A stretch of DNA of 64,000 bases from Microbacteriaceae bacterium (GCA_009780695.1 WQZN01000008.1:1-64000), one strand, 5' to 3'; positions 47,218-55,991 are shown, counted from the first letter of the stretch. Translations and numbers: made by a program. Notes: generated by a model not told the origin, from the letters alone.

Positions 47218-48242
47218 CGGAGGCCGACGCGGCTTTCGATCATCGCCTCGCGCCGTTCCGAGGTGAGCTGATCGCCTACTGCTATCGCATGCTCGGCTCG
47301 GCGCACGACGCCGAGGACCTCGTGCAGGACACCTATCTGCGGGCCTGGCGGGCGCGCGACTCCTACGACGCGTCACGCGCCTCGCTGCGCACCTGGCTGT
47401 ACCGGATCGCGACCAACGTCTGCCTCTCGGCGCTCGAGGGGCGTGCCCGACGGCCCCTTCCTTCCGGGCTCGTCGGAGCCGTCGCCGCCGATGCGCCGTT
47501 CACGCCCGGCTTCGAGGTGCCATGGCTGCAGCCGCTGCCCGACGCGATGCTCGCCGCACCGGACCCGGCGGTCGCCGCCGTCGACCGGGGCACGCTGCGA
47601 CTGGCGTTCGCGGCGGCGCTGCAGCACCTGTCCGCCAAGGAACGTGCGGCGCTCGTGCTGCGCGAGGTGCTCGACTTCTCCGCAACCGAGGCGTCAGGCA
47701 TCCTCGGCATCACGGTCGCCGCCGTGAACAGCGCACTGCAGCGCGCACGCGCGCGGCTGCGCGGGCTCGATGTGACAACGACCGACGCGACCGAACCCAG
47801 CGACGCCGAGCAGCGCGCGCGGCTCGATCGCTACATGGCGGCGTTCCTGCGCGCCGACGTCGAGGCGCTCACACGGCTGCTGGCCGACGACGTGCTCATG
47901 GAGATGCCGCCGATGCTCAACTGGTTCACGGGGCCCGCGAACTACGCGGCGTTCATGCGCTGGGTGTTCGAGGCGAACGGCACGGACTGGCGGCTCGTGC
48001 CGGTGGCGGCCAACGGGCAGCCGGGCTTCGCGGCATACAACCGTGTGGGCGACGAGTACCGCCTGCACACCCTGCAGATCTTCTCGGTGACCTCTCGCGG
48101 CATCAGCCGGAACTCGGTGTTCCAGAACGACGAGGTGTTCACGTCGTTCGGCCTCGCGCCGGTGCTCGACGACGCGGCTCAGACGTTCGAGTCCTGCTCG
48201 TCGACCTCGATCGAGTCGCTGCCGGACGCGTCCCACTTGTAA
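47214..48242 (+). CDS. ECF sigma factor with C-terminal SnoaL-like domain
   Basis: A 342-residue sigma-70 family regulator of the SigG/SigJ kind. Region 2 is LIAYCYRMLGSAHDAEDLVQDTYLRAWR, region 4 is LSAKERAALVLREVLDFSATEASGILG, and a SnoaL-like domain follows from about residue 200. No anti-sigma gene is adjacent; in this group the C-terminal domain controls activity. The last 20 or so residues (after FGLAPVLDD) run into the convergent gene by 64 bases and look like a non-conserved run-on tail. Confidence 0.9.
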   Translation: MTEADAAFDHRLAPFRGELIAYCYRMLGSAHDAEDLVQDTYLRAWRARDSYDASRASLRTWLYRIATNVCLSALEGRARRPLPSGLVGAVAADAPFTPGFEVPWLQPLPDAMLAAPDPAVAAVDRGTLRLAFAAALQHLSAKERAALVLREVLDFSATEASGILGITVAAVNSALQRARARLRGLDVTTTDATEPSDAEQRARLDRYMAAFLRADVEALTRLLADDVLMEMPPMLNWFTGPANYAAFMRWVFEANGTDWRLVPVAANGQPGFAAYNRVGDEYRLHTLQIFSVTSRGISRNSVFQNDEVFTSFGLAPVLDDAAQTFESCSSTSIESLPDASHL

Positions 48243-48442
48243 CTGACGAAGAGCGTGTCGCCGACCTGCTTCGACGCGGACGCGACGTAGCGCAGCTCCG
48301 ACGGCAGGCCTTCGACCGCGACGTAGGCGGTGATGACCTTCTCGTAGTCGCCGTCGATGTACAGCCGGTGCTGGGTGGTGCCCTGAAGGGGGCCATCGAG
48401 GAATTCGGTGACGTACTCCTTCGAGCCTTCTGCGGTGCTCAT
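48179..48442 (-). CDS. Hypothetical protein
   Basis: An 87-residue acidic protein beginning MSTAEGSKEYVTEFLDGPLQG and ending SDSIEVDEQDSNV. A TAGATT box (48449-48454, minus strand) lies 6 bases before the ATG, which supports expression. The 3' end overlaps the convergent sigma gene by 64 bases. Function unknown. Confidence 0.65.
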   Translation of the reverse strand: MSTAEGSKEYVTEFLDGPLQGTTQHRLYIDGDYEKVITAYVAVEGLPSELRYVASASKQVGDTLFVSYKWDASGSDSIEVDEQDSNV

Positions 48443-48462
48443 GGCGCGAATCTAGACCCTGA

Positions 48463-49059
48463 TCAGCGCGCGGGGCTAGGGGTCGACGTGCCGTCGAGCA
48501 CCAGGTCGGCGAGGGCGAGCGGGCGCTGGGTGCGCACGAACTCGGCGAACTGCTCGTCCCACATGTCCCAGTGCGCGTCGAAGGCACCGCGGTCGCGCGC
48601 GAGGGCCCGACGCTTGCGCACGCCGTCGTCGGCGGTGAGCCACACGCGCAGGTCGGCGTGCGGGGCCGACGCGCGCGAGAGCGCCCCGCAGCCCTCGACG
48701 ATGAGGGGGTGGTCGGCGCCGACCCGATGCCATTCGCCCGGATGCCCCGCCGCCCAGTTCCAGGTGCGCCAGCGCCCGGTGCCGGTGGCGTGCAGCGACG
48801 CGAGGAGCTCGTGGGCGACCTGACGGCTGCCGGCCGCCAGACCGCCCCAGCCCGGGTACAGGGAATCGAGCCGCACGAGCTGCGGCACGGCTTCCCGGCC
48901 CTCCCCCACCTCACGGCCTGTGATCGGCCAGCGCCGCACGAGCTCGTCCGCGAGCGTCGACTTGCCCGCACCGCTCGGACCGTCGATCAGCACGACGGGC
49001 GCGGGCGAGTCGAGCCCTGCGACCGCCTCGAGCACGCGAACGACGAGGCCGTCGCTCAC
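48463..49059 (-). CDS. Uridine-kinase-like P-loop protein coupled to the thiamine-precursor transporter
   Basis: A 198-residue kinase-like protein. Walker A is VLIDGPSGAGKSTLADEL near residue 22, and LIVEGCGALSRA is the usual nucleoside-kinase-like strand. The lid region is rich in Arg (GVRKRRALARDRGAFD). GTG 49057-49059 overlaps the EcfT stop by 4 bases, placing the kinase at the end of the TPP-riboswitch operon. The substrate is unproven; a thiamine-pathway alcohol is a reasonable guess. Confidence 0.82.
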   Translation of the reverse strand: MSDGLVVRVLEAVAGLDSPAPVVLIDGPSGAGKSTLADELVRRWPITGREVGEGREAVPQLVRLDSLYPGWGGLAAGSRQVAHELLASLHATGTGRWRTWNWAAGHPGEWHRVGADHPLIVEGCGALSRASAPHADLRVWLTADDGVRKRRALARDRGAFDAHWDMWDEQFAEFVRTQRPLALADLVLDGTSTPSPAR

Positions 49060-49823
49060 GACCACACCCAGTGCAGGGTGCCGATGGCCAGGCCGATGCC
49101 GAGGCCGGTCGCGGCGACCGCCGCCGCGGTCGCGATGAGCCAGGCATCCCGCGCTCCGAACGTCGACGCGCGCGCCCACGTGCGTGACCCCCGATCGGTG
49201 CCGTGAGCGCCGAACCCCCGCGCCTCCATCGCGGTGGCGAGCTTCGTGCCGCGGCGGATCGCCAGCACGAGCACGGCGAACGACATGCCGAGGAACCGCT
49301 TCACCGCCCAGACGTCGCCGAGGCCGCGAGCCCGGCGCGCGAGCGTCATCTGTCGCCAGTCGGCGATCAGCAGGCCGACGAGCCGCTGGGCAGCGAGGGT
49401 GCCGAGCACGAAGTCGGCGGGCAGATGGACGCGCTGGGCGAGCCCGTCGGCGAGCTCGGTGGCGTCGACCCCGCGGAACAGCACGATGCTGGGGATGCCG
49501 ATCGCCAGCGCCCGCAGCGAGATCGCCAGCGCGAGCCCGATCGAGCCGGCCGTGATGTGCACGAGCCAGAACGAGGCGTACTCGCGGCCCGAGGGCGTGC
49601 CGTAGAGCAGCATGCCGACACCGGCGAGGGGCGCGGCGATCAGAAGCGGCCAGGCGCTCCGCCACAGCGCACCCACGGTGAGCCCGGCCGCGAACAGCAG
49701 CGCGAGCTCGGTGACGAGGATGACCGTGCTGCTCGCCCAGTCGAGCGTGAGCAGCAGCGGGGTCGTCACGACGACCGCTGCGGCGAGCCGGGTGACGGGG
49801 TTGGCGCGGCCGACGAGCCTCAT
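49056..49823 (-). CDS. ykoC: ECF transporter T component
   Basis: A 255-residue membrane protein with about five to six segments; the ATPase-coupling motifs are RARGLGDVWA and AMEARGFGAHGTD. It joins the fused ATPase and YkoE to form an energy-coupling-factor importer. The ATG overlaps the ATPase stop by 4 bases, and the stop overlaps the kinase start. Confidence 0.9.
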   Translation of the reverse strand: MRLVGRANPVTRLAAAVVVTTPLLLTLDWASSTVILVTELALLFAAGLTVGALWRSAWPLLIAAPLAGVGMLLYGTPSGREYASFWLVHITAGSIGLALAISLRALAIGIPSIVLFRGVDATELADGLAQRVHLPADFVLGTLAAQRLVGLLIADWRQMTLARRARGLGDVWAVKRFLGMSFAVLVLAIRRGTKLATAMEARGFGAHGTDRGSRTWARASTFGARDAWLIATAAAVAATGLGIGLAIGTLHWVWS

Positions 49824-51304
49824 GCCGCGACCTCCGCCGCGATGTGGAGACCGGCCTCGTCGAGCCGCAGCACCCGGTCGCCGAAGGCGCGGACGAAGTC
49901 GGCGTCGTGGCTCACCGAGACGAGAGCCGAGCCGCCGGCGACGAGCTCGCGCAGCAGCCGGACCAGTTCGAGCCACGTCGCGCGATCCTGACCGAACGTC
50001 GGCTCGTCGAGCACGAGCACGGGCGGCCGCGCCGCGAGCACGCCGGCGACCGAGAGACGGCGCTTCTCGCCGCCCGAGAGCGTGAACGGGTTCGCGTGCG
50101 CGAGGTGCCCGAGGTGCAGGCGGTCGAGCAGCTCGTCGATGCGGGCGTCGGCCTCGGCCCGCGACGCCCTGAGGGCGCGCAGGCCCACTCCGATCTCGTC
50201 GCGCACCGTGCGGGCCACGAGGGTGTGCTCGGGTTCCTGGAACACCGTGCCGATGCGGGTCAGCAGCTGGGTCGAGCGCCAGCGGTGCGGCTCGGGCACG
50301 AGGCCGCGGGCGAGTGCCGGGGATGCCTCGACCCGCCCGGCGAGCGGCGCCAGCAGCCCCCCGAGGGTCAGGGCCAGGGTCGACTTGCCCACGCCGTTGC
50401 GGCCGGTGATGACCGTCGAGGCTCCGGCCGGGATGTCGAACGAGAGCCCCGCGCGCACGGGCTCGCCGCGCCGCTCGCGCCCGACCGCAAGGCCAGCGGC
50501 GGTGAGGACGGGTTCGGAACGCGCCGCCGCCGAGCCGAGCTCACCGTCGAAGAGCGGGAGCGCGGCGTCCGGCAGCCAGACCCCCGCCGTCTCGAGGGCC
50601 GCGCGCTGCTGCGCGAACACCGCATCGGGGGCACCGTCGGCGAGCAGCCGGCCGTCGTGGTCGAGCACGACCACGCGGTCGACGAGGTCGACCCACGTCG
50701 AGACGCGGTGCTCGACGACGACGAGCGTCGCGCCCGTGCGCTCGAGCGCACGGCCCACGGCGGCGCGCACCTCGGCGACGCCCTCGGGGTCGAGGTTCGC
50801 GGTCGGCTCGTCGAGCAGCAGCAGGCCGGGTCGCATCGCGAGCACACCGGCGATCGCGAGGCGCTGACGCTGGCCGCCCGAGAGCCGTGCGGTCGGGTGC
50901 GCGAGCGGGACATCCAGCCCGACGGCATCGAGCGCCTCGGCGACGCGCGGCCAGATCTCGGCCCGCGGCACGCCGAGGTTCTCGCAACCGAAGGCGACGT
51001 CGTCGCCGACGCGGGCGAGCACGGCCTGCGCGTCGGGGTCCTGCAGCACGAGACCGGCGCGACCGCGGGCGGCAGCGGCCGGGCGGCCGTCCAGGCCGAG
51101 CGAGCCGTGCTGCTCGCCCTCTTCCTCGCCGCCCACGACGCCCGCGAGCGCCGCGAGCAGCGTCGACTTGCCCGCCCCGGACGGCCCGAGCAGCAGCACG
51201 CGCTCCCCCGGCTCGATCACCAGATCGAGCCCGTCGAGGGCCCAGCGCAGCCGCCCGGTGTGCCGCCAGCCCCAGCCGCGCGCCTCGACGCGGGCGGGGC
51301 GCAT
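49820..51304 (-). CDS. ykoD: ECF transporter duplicated ATP-binding protein
   Basis: A 494-residue protein with two fused ABC domains. Domain 1 has LLLGPSGAGKSTLLAALAG and LSGGQRQRLAIAGVLAM; domain 2 has VITGRNGVGKSTLALTLGG and LSGGEKRRLSVAGVLAA. Each has its own Walker B (LLLDEPTANLDPEG and LVLDEPTFGQD). Start ATG 51302-51304 (MRPARVEARGWGW); the YkoE stop lies 14 bases upstream. Confidence 0.93.
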   Translation of the reverse strand: MRPARVEARGWGWRHTGRLRWALDGLDLVIEPGERVLLLGPSGAGKSTLLAALAGVVGGEEEGEQHGSLGLDGRPAAAARGRAGLVLQDPDAQAVLARVGDDVAFGCENLGVPRAEIWPRVAEALDAVGLDVPLAHPTARLSGGQRQRLAIAGVLAMRPGLLLLDEPTANLDPEGVAEVRAAVGRALERTGATLVVVEHRVSTWVDLVDRVVVLDHDGRLLADGAPDAVFAQQRAALETAGVWLPDAALPLFDGELGSAAARSEPVLTAAGLAVGRERRGEPVRAGLSFDIPAGASTVITGRNGVGKSTLALTLGGLLAPLAGRVEASPALARGLVPEPHRWRSTQLLTRIGTVFQEPEHTLVARTVRDEIGVGLRALRASRAEADARIDELLDRLHLGHLAHANPFTLSGGEKRRLSVAGVLAARPPVLVLDEPTFGQDRATWLELVRLLRELVAGGSALVSVSHDADFVRAFGDRVLRLDEAGLHIAAEVAA

Positions 51305-51318
51305 CGTGTCGCCCGTGA

Positions 51319-51948
51319 TCAGACCCTGGCCTTCTCGCGGCGCCCCGCCGCGAAGCGGTCGAGCACGCCCGTGGCGGCGAGCGCCTTCACGAGCAGCCAG
51401 CCGACGACGCCGGCCAGGATCGCGCCGGAGACGGCCGAGCTCACGAGGTAGATCGTGTTGAACGCGATCGACTTCTGCGCGTTGCCGAAGACGGCGAGCT
51501 CGAGCGCCCACTCGCCGAAGCCGCCCGCGGCGCCCGCGAGCATCGCGACGCCCAGGTTGAACCGGCGGTACAGGAACAGGGCGAAGACGAGCTCGATCAT
51601 GGCGCCCTGCGCGAGGCCCGAGTAGACCGTGGTGATGCCCCACTGGTTCCCGATCGCCATCTCGACGACCGCGGCGAGCAGCTCGACGAAGAGCGCCGCA
51701 CCCGGCTTGCGGATCACGAGAGCGCCCACGACGCCCGCGATGAGCCAGCCGCCGTTGGCGACGCCGCCGAGGCCCGGCGTCACGGCATCGGCCGCGCCGA
51801 ACCACGCGGCACCCGGCGTGTCCCACAGCCAGTAGACGACGCCGAGGGCGATGCCCAGCACCGCGGCGACGATGATGTCGACGGGGCGCCAGCGGCGCCT
51901 CCGCACCGGGGCCGCGGCATCCCGCACTGAATCGATGGTGGCGTGCAC
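51319..51948 (-). CDS. ykoE: YkoE-type thiamine-precursor (HMP) ECF substrate-binding component
   Basis: A 209-residue membrane S component with about five to six helices. RPVDIIVAAVLGIALGVVYWLWD, GALVIRKPGAALFVELLAA and GNQWGITTVYSGLAQG follow the YkoE pattern. YkoEDC systems import hydroxymethylpyrimidine or thiamine. It is the first gene after a TPP riboswitch, which confirms the pathway. Confidence 0.9.
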   Translation of the reverse strand: MHATIDSVRDAAAPVRRRRWRPVDIIVAAVLGIALGVVYWLWDTPGAAWFGAADAVTPGLGGVANGGWLIAGVVGALVIRKPGAALFVELLAAVVEMAIGNQWGITTVYSGLAQGAMIELVFALFLYRRFNLGVAMLAGAAGGFGEWALELAVFGNAQKSIAFNTIYLVSSAVSGAILAGVVGWLLVKALAATGVLDRFAAGRREKARV

Positions 51949-51993
51949 TCGTTCTTCCCTTCTCTCGGTGACGAGGGCACGGGAAAAGAGAAT

Positions 51994-52082
51994 CTGCCTC
52001 CCTGCGCCGGCATGACCCGGATCAGGTTCGACGGTCGAAGGTTGAGAACCTTCCTCTCAGCCCGGCTCACCGGACTCCCGTG
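51994..52082 (-). promoter_or_regulatory. TPP (thi-box) riboswitch
   Basis: On the minus strand the conserved parts appear in order: GGGAGTCCGG, GGGCTGAGAGG, then ACCTGATCCGGGTCATGCCGG and GCGCAGGGAGG. The variable P3 extension is the hairpin AAGGTTCTCAACCTT. It lies about 45 bases before ykoE, so binding of thiamine diphosphate should switch off the operon, here most likely at translation because no T-run terminator is visible. Confidence 0.96.
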
Positions 52083-52097
52083 TACTGCGCCCAATCA

Positions 52098-52103
52098 TAG
52101 ACT
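52098..52103 (+). promoter_or_regulatory. -10 box (TAGACT) before a 34-residue gene
   Basis: TAGACT ends 6 bases before GTG 52110, a leaderless arrangement next to the divergent TPP riboswitch. Confidence 0.4.
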
Positions 52104-52109
52104 GGGCGC

Positions 52110-52214
52110 GTGTCTCCGTTCGCCCCGCTCATCGGGGTCGCCATCGCGTTCGTCGTGCTGCTGCGCGTGCTGATCTGGAAGCAGCGTCGCGAAGGGAAGA
52201 ACCGCCGGCGCTGA
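52110..52214 (+). CDS. Very small membrane protein (34 residues)
   Basis: GTG-started frame MSPFAPLIGVAIAFVVLLR followed by a basic tail WKQRREGKNRRR: one membrane helix and a positively charged cytoplasmic end. The near-start promoter and strong codon bias support it. Function unknown; it is divergent from the thiamine operon. Confidence 0.5.
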   Translation: MSPFAPLIGVAIAFVVLLRVLIWKQRREGKNRRR

Positions 52215-52226
52215 GCCGGGCAGCGG

Positions 52227-52601
52227 CTACTTGCGGCGCTTGCGCGCCCACGCGAGCTGCGCGAAGGCCGCGCCGCACGCCGCGACGAACGGCGTCGCCA
52301 CCACGAGCAGCGCGATCGGGTTCGCCTCGAAGCGCAGGCCGCGGATGTCGCGCACATAGGCACCGAGCGGGATGGACGCCGCGAAGCCGCCGCCCCCGCT
52401 GCCCTCGCCCTCGCCGCTGACCTGCTGGTCGCTCTCGCGCCCGGCACCGCCGTTGCCGCGCCCCTCGCCCCCGCCGAAGCCGTGCACGGTCAACGCCACG
52501 GGGACGATGTGGATGCCGTTCAGCTCGGTCGGCTCGCCGTAAGCGGACGTGACGCCGACGCCCTTGACGATCTCAGCAATTCTCTCCACCACGGTGCTCA
52601 T
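52227..52601 (-). CDS. GerW/YtfJ-like protein with C-terminal membrane anchor
   Basis: A 124-residue protein. VGVTSAYGEPTELNGIHIVPVA and the glycine-rich loop GFGGGEGRGNGG resemble the spore-protein YtfJ (GerW) family; a hydrophobic segment near residues 98-115 ends in a basic tail, KRRK. In actinobacteria that do not form endospores the role is unknown. A TAGCCT box (52608-52613, minus strand) sits 6 bases before the ATG. Confidence 0.8.
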   Translation of the reverse strand: MSTVVERIAEIVKGVGVTSAYGEPTELNGIHIVPVALTVHGFGGGEGRGNGGAGRESDQQVSGEGEGSGGGGFAASIPLGAYVRDIRGLRFEANPIALLVVATPFVAACGAAFAQLAWARKRRK

Positions 52602-52680
52602 GCGGCCAGGCTACGTGGCGACTCGGCGACGTGCCAGGGTCTTGTCAGGCCAGGCACGACACGCGTGCGAAGATCGTCCG

Positions 52681-53598
52681 ATGCCCGCCCTCCGCCTCAC
52701 GCGCCTGCTCGGCGACGCGTTCCTGGGCGCGCTGGCCCTCGCGATCGGCGCGCTGCTGCTCTGGCACCGCGCGATCCCCGACACGGGCGGCGTGATGGGG
52801 CTCGTCGAGTCGGTGCTGCCCTGGTTCGGGCTGCCCGTCGTGGTGCTGGGCATCGTGGGCATCGCGCGGCGCTCGGCCTTCATCGGCATCGGCGTCATGG
52901 CATCCGTCGTCATCTGGCTCGCGGTCTTCCTGCCGCGCATCGTGCCGCACGCAGCGGACGGCACGCCGGAGTTCACCGTGGTCAGCCAGAACATCAATGC
53001 CGACAACACCGACCCGCGGCGCACCATCGAGGCGCTCGAGGCGCAGCACCCGCAGGTCATCGCGCTGCAGGAGCTGACGGCGAGCTCGGCGCAGATCGCC
53101 TCGGCGACCCTCGACGCGCGCTACCCGCACCACTACCTCGTCGGCACGGTCGGGGTGTGGAGCACGCTGCCGTTGGCGCACGAGCAGTCGCTCACCCTGG
53201 GCCTCGGCTGGAAGCGCGCACTGCGTGTGGACGTGCAGACGGGCGCCGGTGACATCCGCCTCTACGCGCTGCATGCCGCCTCGCTGCGCCCGGGCGAGTT
53301 CGTGCAGCGCGACACCATGCTGCGCACGCTCGCCTCGACGCTGCGGGCGGACGGCTCGAAGCGGCTCATCGCCGTCGGCGACTTCAATGCCGCCTCGACC
53401 GACCGCGCCTTCACCCAGCTGCTGAACACGGTGCACGAACCCGACCTGACGGGCTGGGGCTTCGGCTTCACCTGGCCGGCGACGCTGCCGATCGCCCGCG
53501 TCGACCACGTGCTCGAACGCGGGCTGGACGTCGTCGAGAACCGCACGCTTCCCGGCAGCGGCAGCGACCACCGCGCGGTCGAGGCCGGCGTGCGCTGA
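52681..53598 (+). CDS. Endonuclease/exonuclease/phosphatase family protein, membrane-anchored
   Basis: A 305-residue protein. Three hydrophobic segments cover residues about 10-95, then the EEP domain shows VVSQNINADN, VIALQELTAS, RLIAVGDFNAAS and SGSDHRAVEAGV, the metal and catalytic motifs. The domain probably faces outside and could hydrolyse a phosphoester. Start ATG 52681. Confidence 0.88.
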   Translation: MPALRLTRLLGDAFLGALALAIGALLLWHRAIPDTGGVMGLVESVLPWFGLPVVVLGIVGIARRSAFIGIGVMASVVIWLAVFLPRIVPHAADGTPEFTVVSQNINADNTDPRRTIEALEAQHPQVIALQELTASSAQIASATLDARYPHHYLVGTVGVWSTLPLAHEQSLTLGLGWKRALRVDVQTGAGDIRLYALHAASLRPGEFVQRDTMLRTLASTLRADGSKRLIAVGDFNAASTDRAFTQLLNTVHEPDLTGWGFGFTWPATLPIARVDHVLERGLDVVENRTLPGSGSDHRAVEAGVR

Positions 53599-53608
53599 CC
53601 CCGCCTGC

Positions 53609-54862
53609 TCAGCCGCGATAGTGGTCGCTGTCGCCGACCTGGCGCGGCTTCGTGCCGAGCAGGGACGCGGGGGCGAGGATGCCGGCGCCGAACTTCGCCG
53701 CGATGCCGTCGACGGCGCGCTCGGTGTCGCGCCAAGTCTCGTCCGGGTCCCACAGGGCGGGCTGGCCGATCTCGGCCTCGAGCTGGTCGAGCCGCACGCC
53801 GATGAGCCGGATCGGCGCCCGATCGCCCCACACCTCGTCGAGCAGCCCCGCCGCTTCCTCGTAGATGCGCTTGCCGACCGACGTCGACTCGGGCAGCGTG
53901 CGCGAGCGCGTGATCGTGCGGAAGTCCGAATAGCGCAGCTTGAGGCTGACGGTGCGGCCCGCGAGCGCCGCCTGCCGCAGCCGCTCGGCCGCGCGCGATG
54001 CCAGGCGCAGCAGCTCGCGCCGCAGCACGGCGGGGTCGGTGACGTCGAACTCGAAGGTCTCTTCGTGGCCGATCGACTTCTCGACGCGCACCGTCTCGAC
54101 GTCGCGCACGTCGATGCCGTTCGCGAGCTGCCACAGCCGCAGACCGCCGACGCCGAGGCGGCGCTCGAGCAGTTCGCGCGGTGCGGCGGCGATGTCGGCG
54201 ACGGTGCGCAGGCCGAGGTTGTTGAGCGAGGTCTGCGTCGCGGGCCCCACGCCCCACAGCGCCCCGACCGGCAGCGGGTGCAGGAACGCGAGCGTCTCAG
54301 CGACGGGGACGACGAGCAGCCCGTCGGGTTTGGCCCGACCCGAGGCGAGCTTGGCCACGAATTTGGTGCCGGCGACGCCGACAGAGGCCGGCAGCCCCGT
54401 CTCGTGCCGCACCCACTCGCGCAGCTGCGCCGCGATGTGCGCGGGGCTGCCGAGCAGCTTCCGCGCACCCGAGACGTCGAGGAACGCCTCGTCGATCGAC
54501 ACGGGTTCGACGAGCGGGGTCGCGCGCCGGAAGATCTGCATGACCCGCTGCGAGAGCTCGGCGTAGCGTTCCATGCGGGGGTTCACCACGATCGCGTCGG
54601 GGCACAGCCGCAGCGCCTGCGCGACGGGCTGCGCCGAGCGCACGCCGAACCTCCGCGCCTCGTACGACGCGCTCGAGACGACCGAGCGACCCGTGGCGTG
54701 GCCCACGATGAGCGGCTTGCCACGCAGCTCGGGCCGGTCGAGCACCTCGACCGAGGCGTAGAAGGCGTCCATGTCGACGTGCAGGATGTTCGCGCCGGTG
54801 TCGTCGACGGGGCCGCGCGTCACCACGCGATCGCTGCCGTCAGACCTGCCCATGGCATCCAT
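53609..54862 (-). CDS. dinB: DNA polymerase IV (Y family)
   Basis: A 417-residue translesion polymerase. Active-site acids are in ILHVDMDAFYASVE and SIDEAFLDVSG; SSASYEARRFGVRSAQP is the fingers motif. The thumb and little-finger domains follow. The extreme C-terminus lacks a clear beta-clamp motif. Starts at ATG 54862 or 54853 are both possible. It is divergent from the aldo/keto reductase. Confidence 0.94.
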   Translation of the reverse strand: MDAMGRSDGSDRVVTRGPVDDTGANILHVDMDAFYASVEVLDRPELRGKPLIVGHATGRSVVSSASYEARRFGVRSAQPVAQALRLCPDAIVVNPRMERYAELSQRVMQIFRRATPLVEPVSIDEAFLDVSGARKLLGSPAHIAAQLREWVRHETGLPASVGVAGTKFVAKLASGRAKPDGLLVVPVAETLAFLHPLPVGALWGVGPATQTSLNNLGLRTVADIAAAPRELLERRLGVGGLRLWQLANGIDVRDVETVRVEKSIGHEETFEFDVTDPAVLRRELLRLASRAAERLRQAALAGRTVSLKLRYSDFRTITRSRTLPESTSVGKRIYEEAAGLLDEVWGDRAPIRLIGVRLDQLEAEIGQPALWDPDETWRDTERAVDGIAAKFGAGILAPASLLGTKPRQVGDSDHYRG

Positions 54863-54930
54863 TGTCCCGCCGACCACTGACATCCGGCATCGGATCCGCC
54901 ACCCGGTCGAAACGATTCGATCAGTGTGTC

Positions 54931-54936
54931 TAGGCT
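54931..54936 (+). promoter_or_regulatory. -10 box (TAGGCT) before the aldo/keto reductase gene
   Basis: TAGGCT ends 7 bases before ATG 54944, the usual near-start arrangement of this window. Confidence 0.4.
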
Positions 54937-54943
54937 GGATGCC

Positions 54944-55948
54944 ATGGACTACCGCTACCTCGGCAACTCCGGGCTCAAGATCTCGGAGATCATCTACGGC
55001 AACTGGCTCACCCACGCCTCTCAGGTCGACGACGACACCGCGAGCAAGAGCATCCACGCGGCGCTCGACGCGGGCATCTCGAGCTTCGACACCGCCGACG
55101 CCTACGCCAACACCGCGGCGGAGGTCGTGCTCGGCGACGCGCTCAAGGGCGAGCGTCGCGAGAGCCTCGAGATCTTCACCAAGGTGTACTGGCCGACCGG
55201 CCCGCGCGGCAAGAACGACACCGGCCTCTCGCGCAAGCACATCATGGAGTCGATCAACGGCTCGCTCACCCGCCTCGGCACCGACTACGTCGACCTCTAT
55301 CAGGCGCACCGCTTCGACTACGAGACCCCGATCGAAGAGACCATGCAGGCCTTCGCGGACATCGTGCGCCAGGGCAAGGCCCTCTACATCGGCGTCAGCG
55401 AATGGAACGCCGACCAGATCCGCGCGGGCCACAAGCTCGCCAGGGAACTGGGCTTCCAGCTCGTCTCGAACCAGCCGCAGTACAACCTGCTCTGGCGCGT
55501 CATCGAGCAGGAGGTCGTCCCGACCTCGGAAGAGCTCGGCCTCTCGCAGATCGTCTTCTCGCCGATCGCGCAGGGCATCCTCACCGGCAAGTACCTGCCC
55601 GGTCAGCCCGCGCCCGAGGGCTCGCGCGCGACCGATGAGAAGGGCGGCAAGGACATGATCGCGCGCTGGATGCGCGACGACATCCTCACGGCCGTCCAGG
55701 GCCTGAAGCCCATCGCGGACGAGCTCGGCCTCACGCAGGCGCAGCTCGCCGTCGCGTGGGTGCTGCAGAACCCGAACATCGCGGGCGCGATCGTGGGCGC
55801 GAGCCGCCCCGAGCAGATCGCGTCGAATGCCGCGGCCGCGGGCGTGAAGCTCGAGGATTCCGTGCTGGCGCAGATCGAGTCGGTCATCGGCGGCCTCGCC
55901 GAGACCGACCCGACCCTCACGCAGTCGCCCGCGACGCGCGTCGCGTAA
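54944..55948 (+). CDS. Aldo/keto reductase (YghZ / Kv-beta type)
   Basis: A 334-residue NADPH-dependent oxidoreductase. DAGISSFDTADAYANTAAEVVLG contains the catalytic Asp-Tyr pair, GVSEWNADQI and QPQYNLLWR line the active site, and the C-terminal GASRPEQIASNAAAA binds cofactor. The carbonyl substrate is unknown. A strong terminator follows. Confidence 0.93.
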   Translation: MDYRYLGNSGLKISEIIYGNWLTHASQVDDDTASKSIHAALDAGISSFDTADAYANTAAEVVLGDALKGERRESLEIFTKVYWPTGPRGKNDTGLSRKHIMESINGSLTRLGTDYVDLYQAHRFDYETPIEETMQAFADIVRQGKALYIGVSEWNADQIRAGHKLARELGFQLVSNQPQYNLLWRVIEQEVVPTSEELGLSQIVFSPIAQGILTGKYLPGQPAPEGSRATDEKGGKDMIARWMRDDILTAVQGLKPIADELGLTQAQLAVAWVLQNPNIAGAIVGASRPEQIASNAAAAGVKLEDSVLAQIESVIGGLAETDPTLTQSPATRVA

Positions 55949-55963
55949 CGCCGGCTCGCCCCG

Positions 55964-55991
55964 AGAAGGCCGCCCTTCGGGGCGGCCTTCT
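55964..55991 (+). terminator. Terminator downstream of the aldo/keto reductase gene
   Basis: A perfect 12-bp stem (55964-55975 and 55980-55991) with TTCG loop, followed by the T-rich TCGTCTC. Confidence 0.88.

Noticed and set aside
48473..49059. Uridine kinase (udk) as a firm name for the coupled kinase
   Set aside because: The P-loop and fold fit, but the context (TPP riboswitch operon) argues for another substrate, so no symbol was given.
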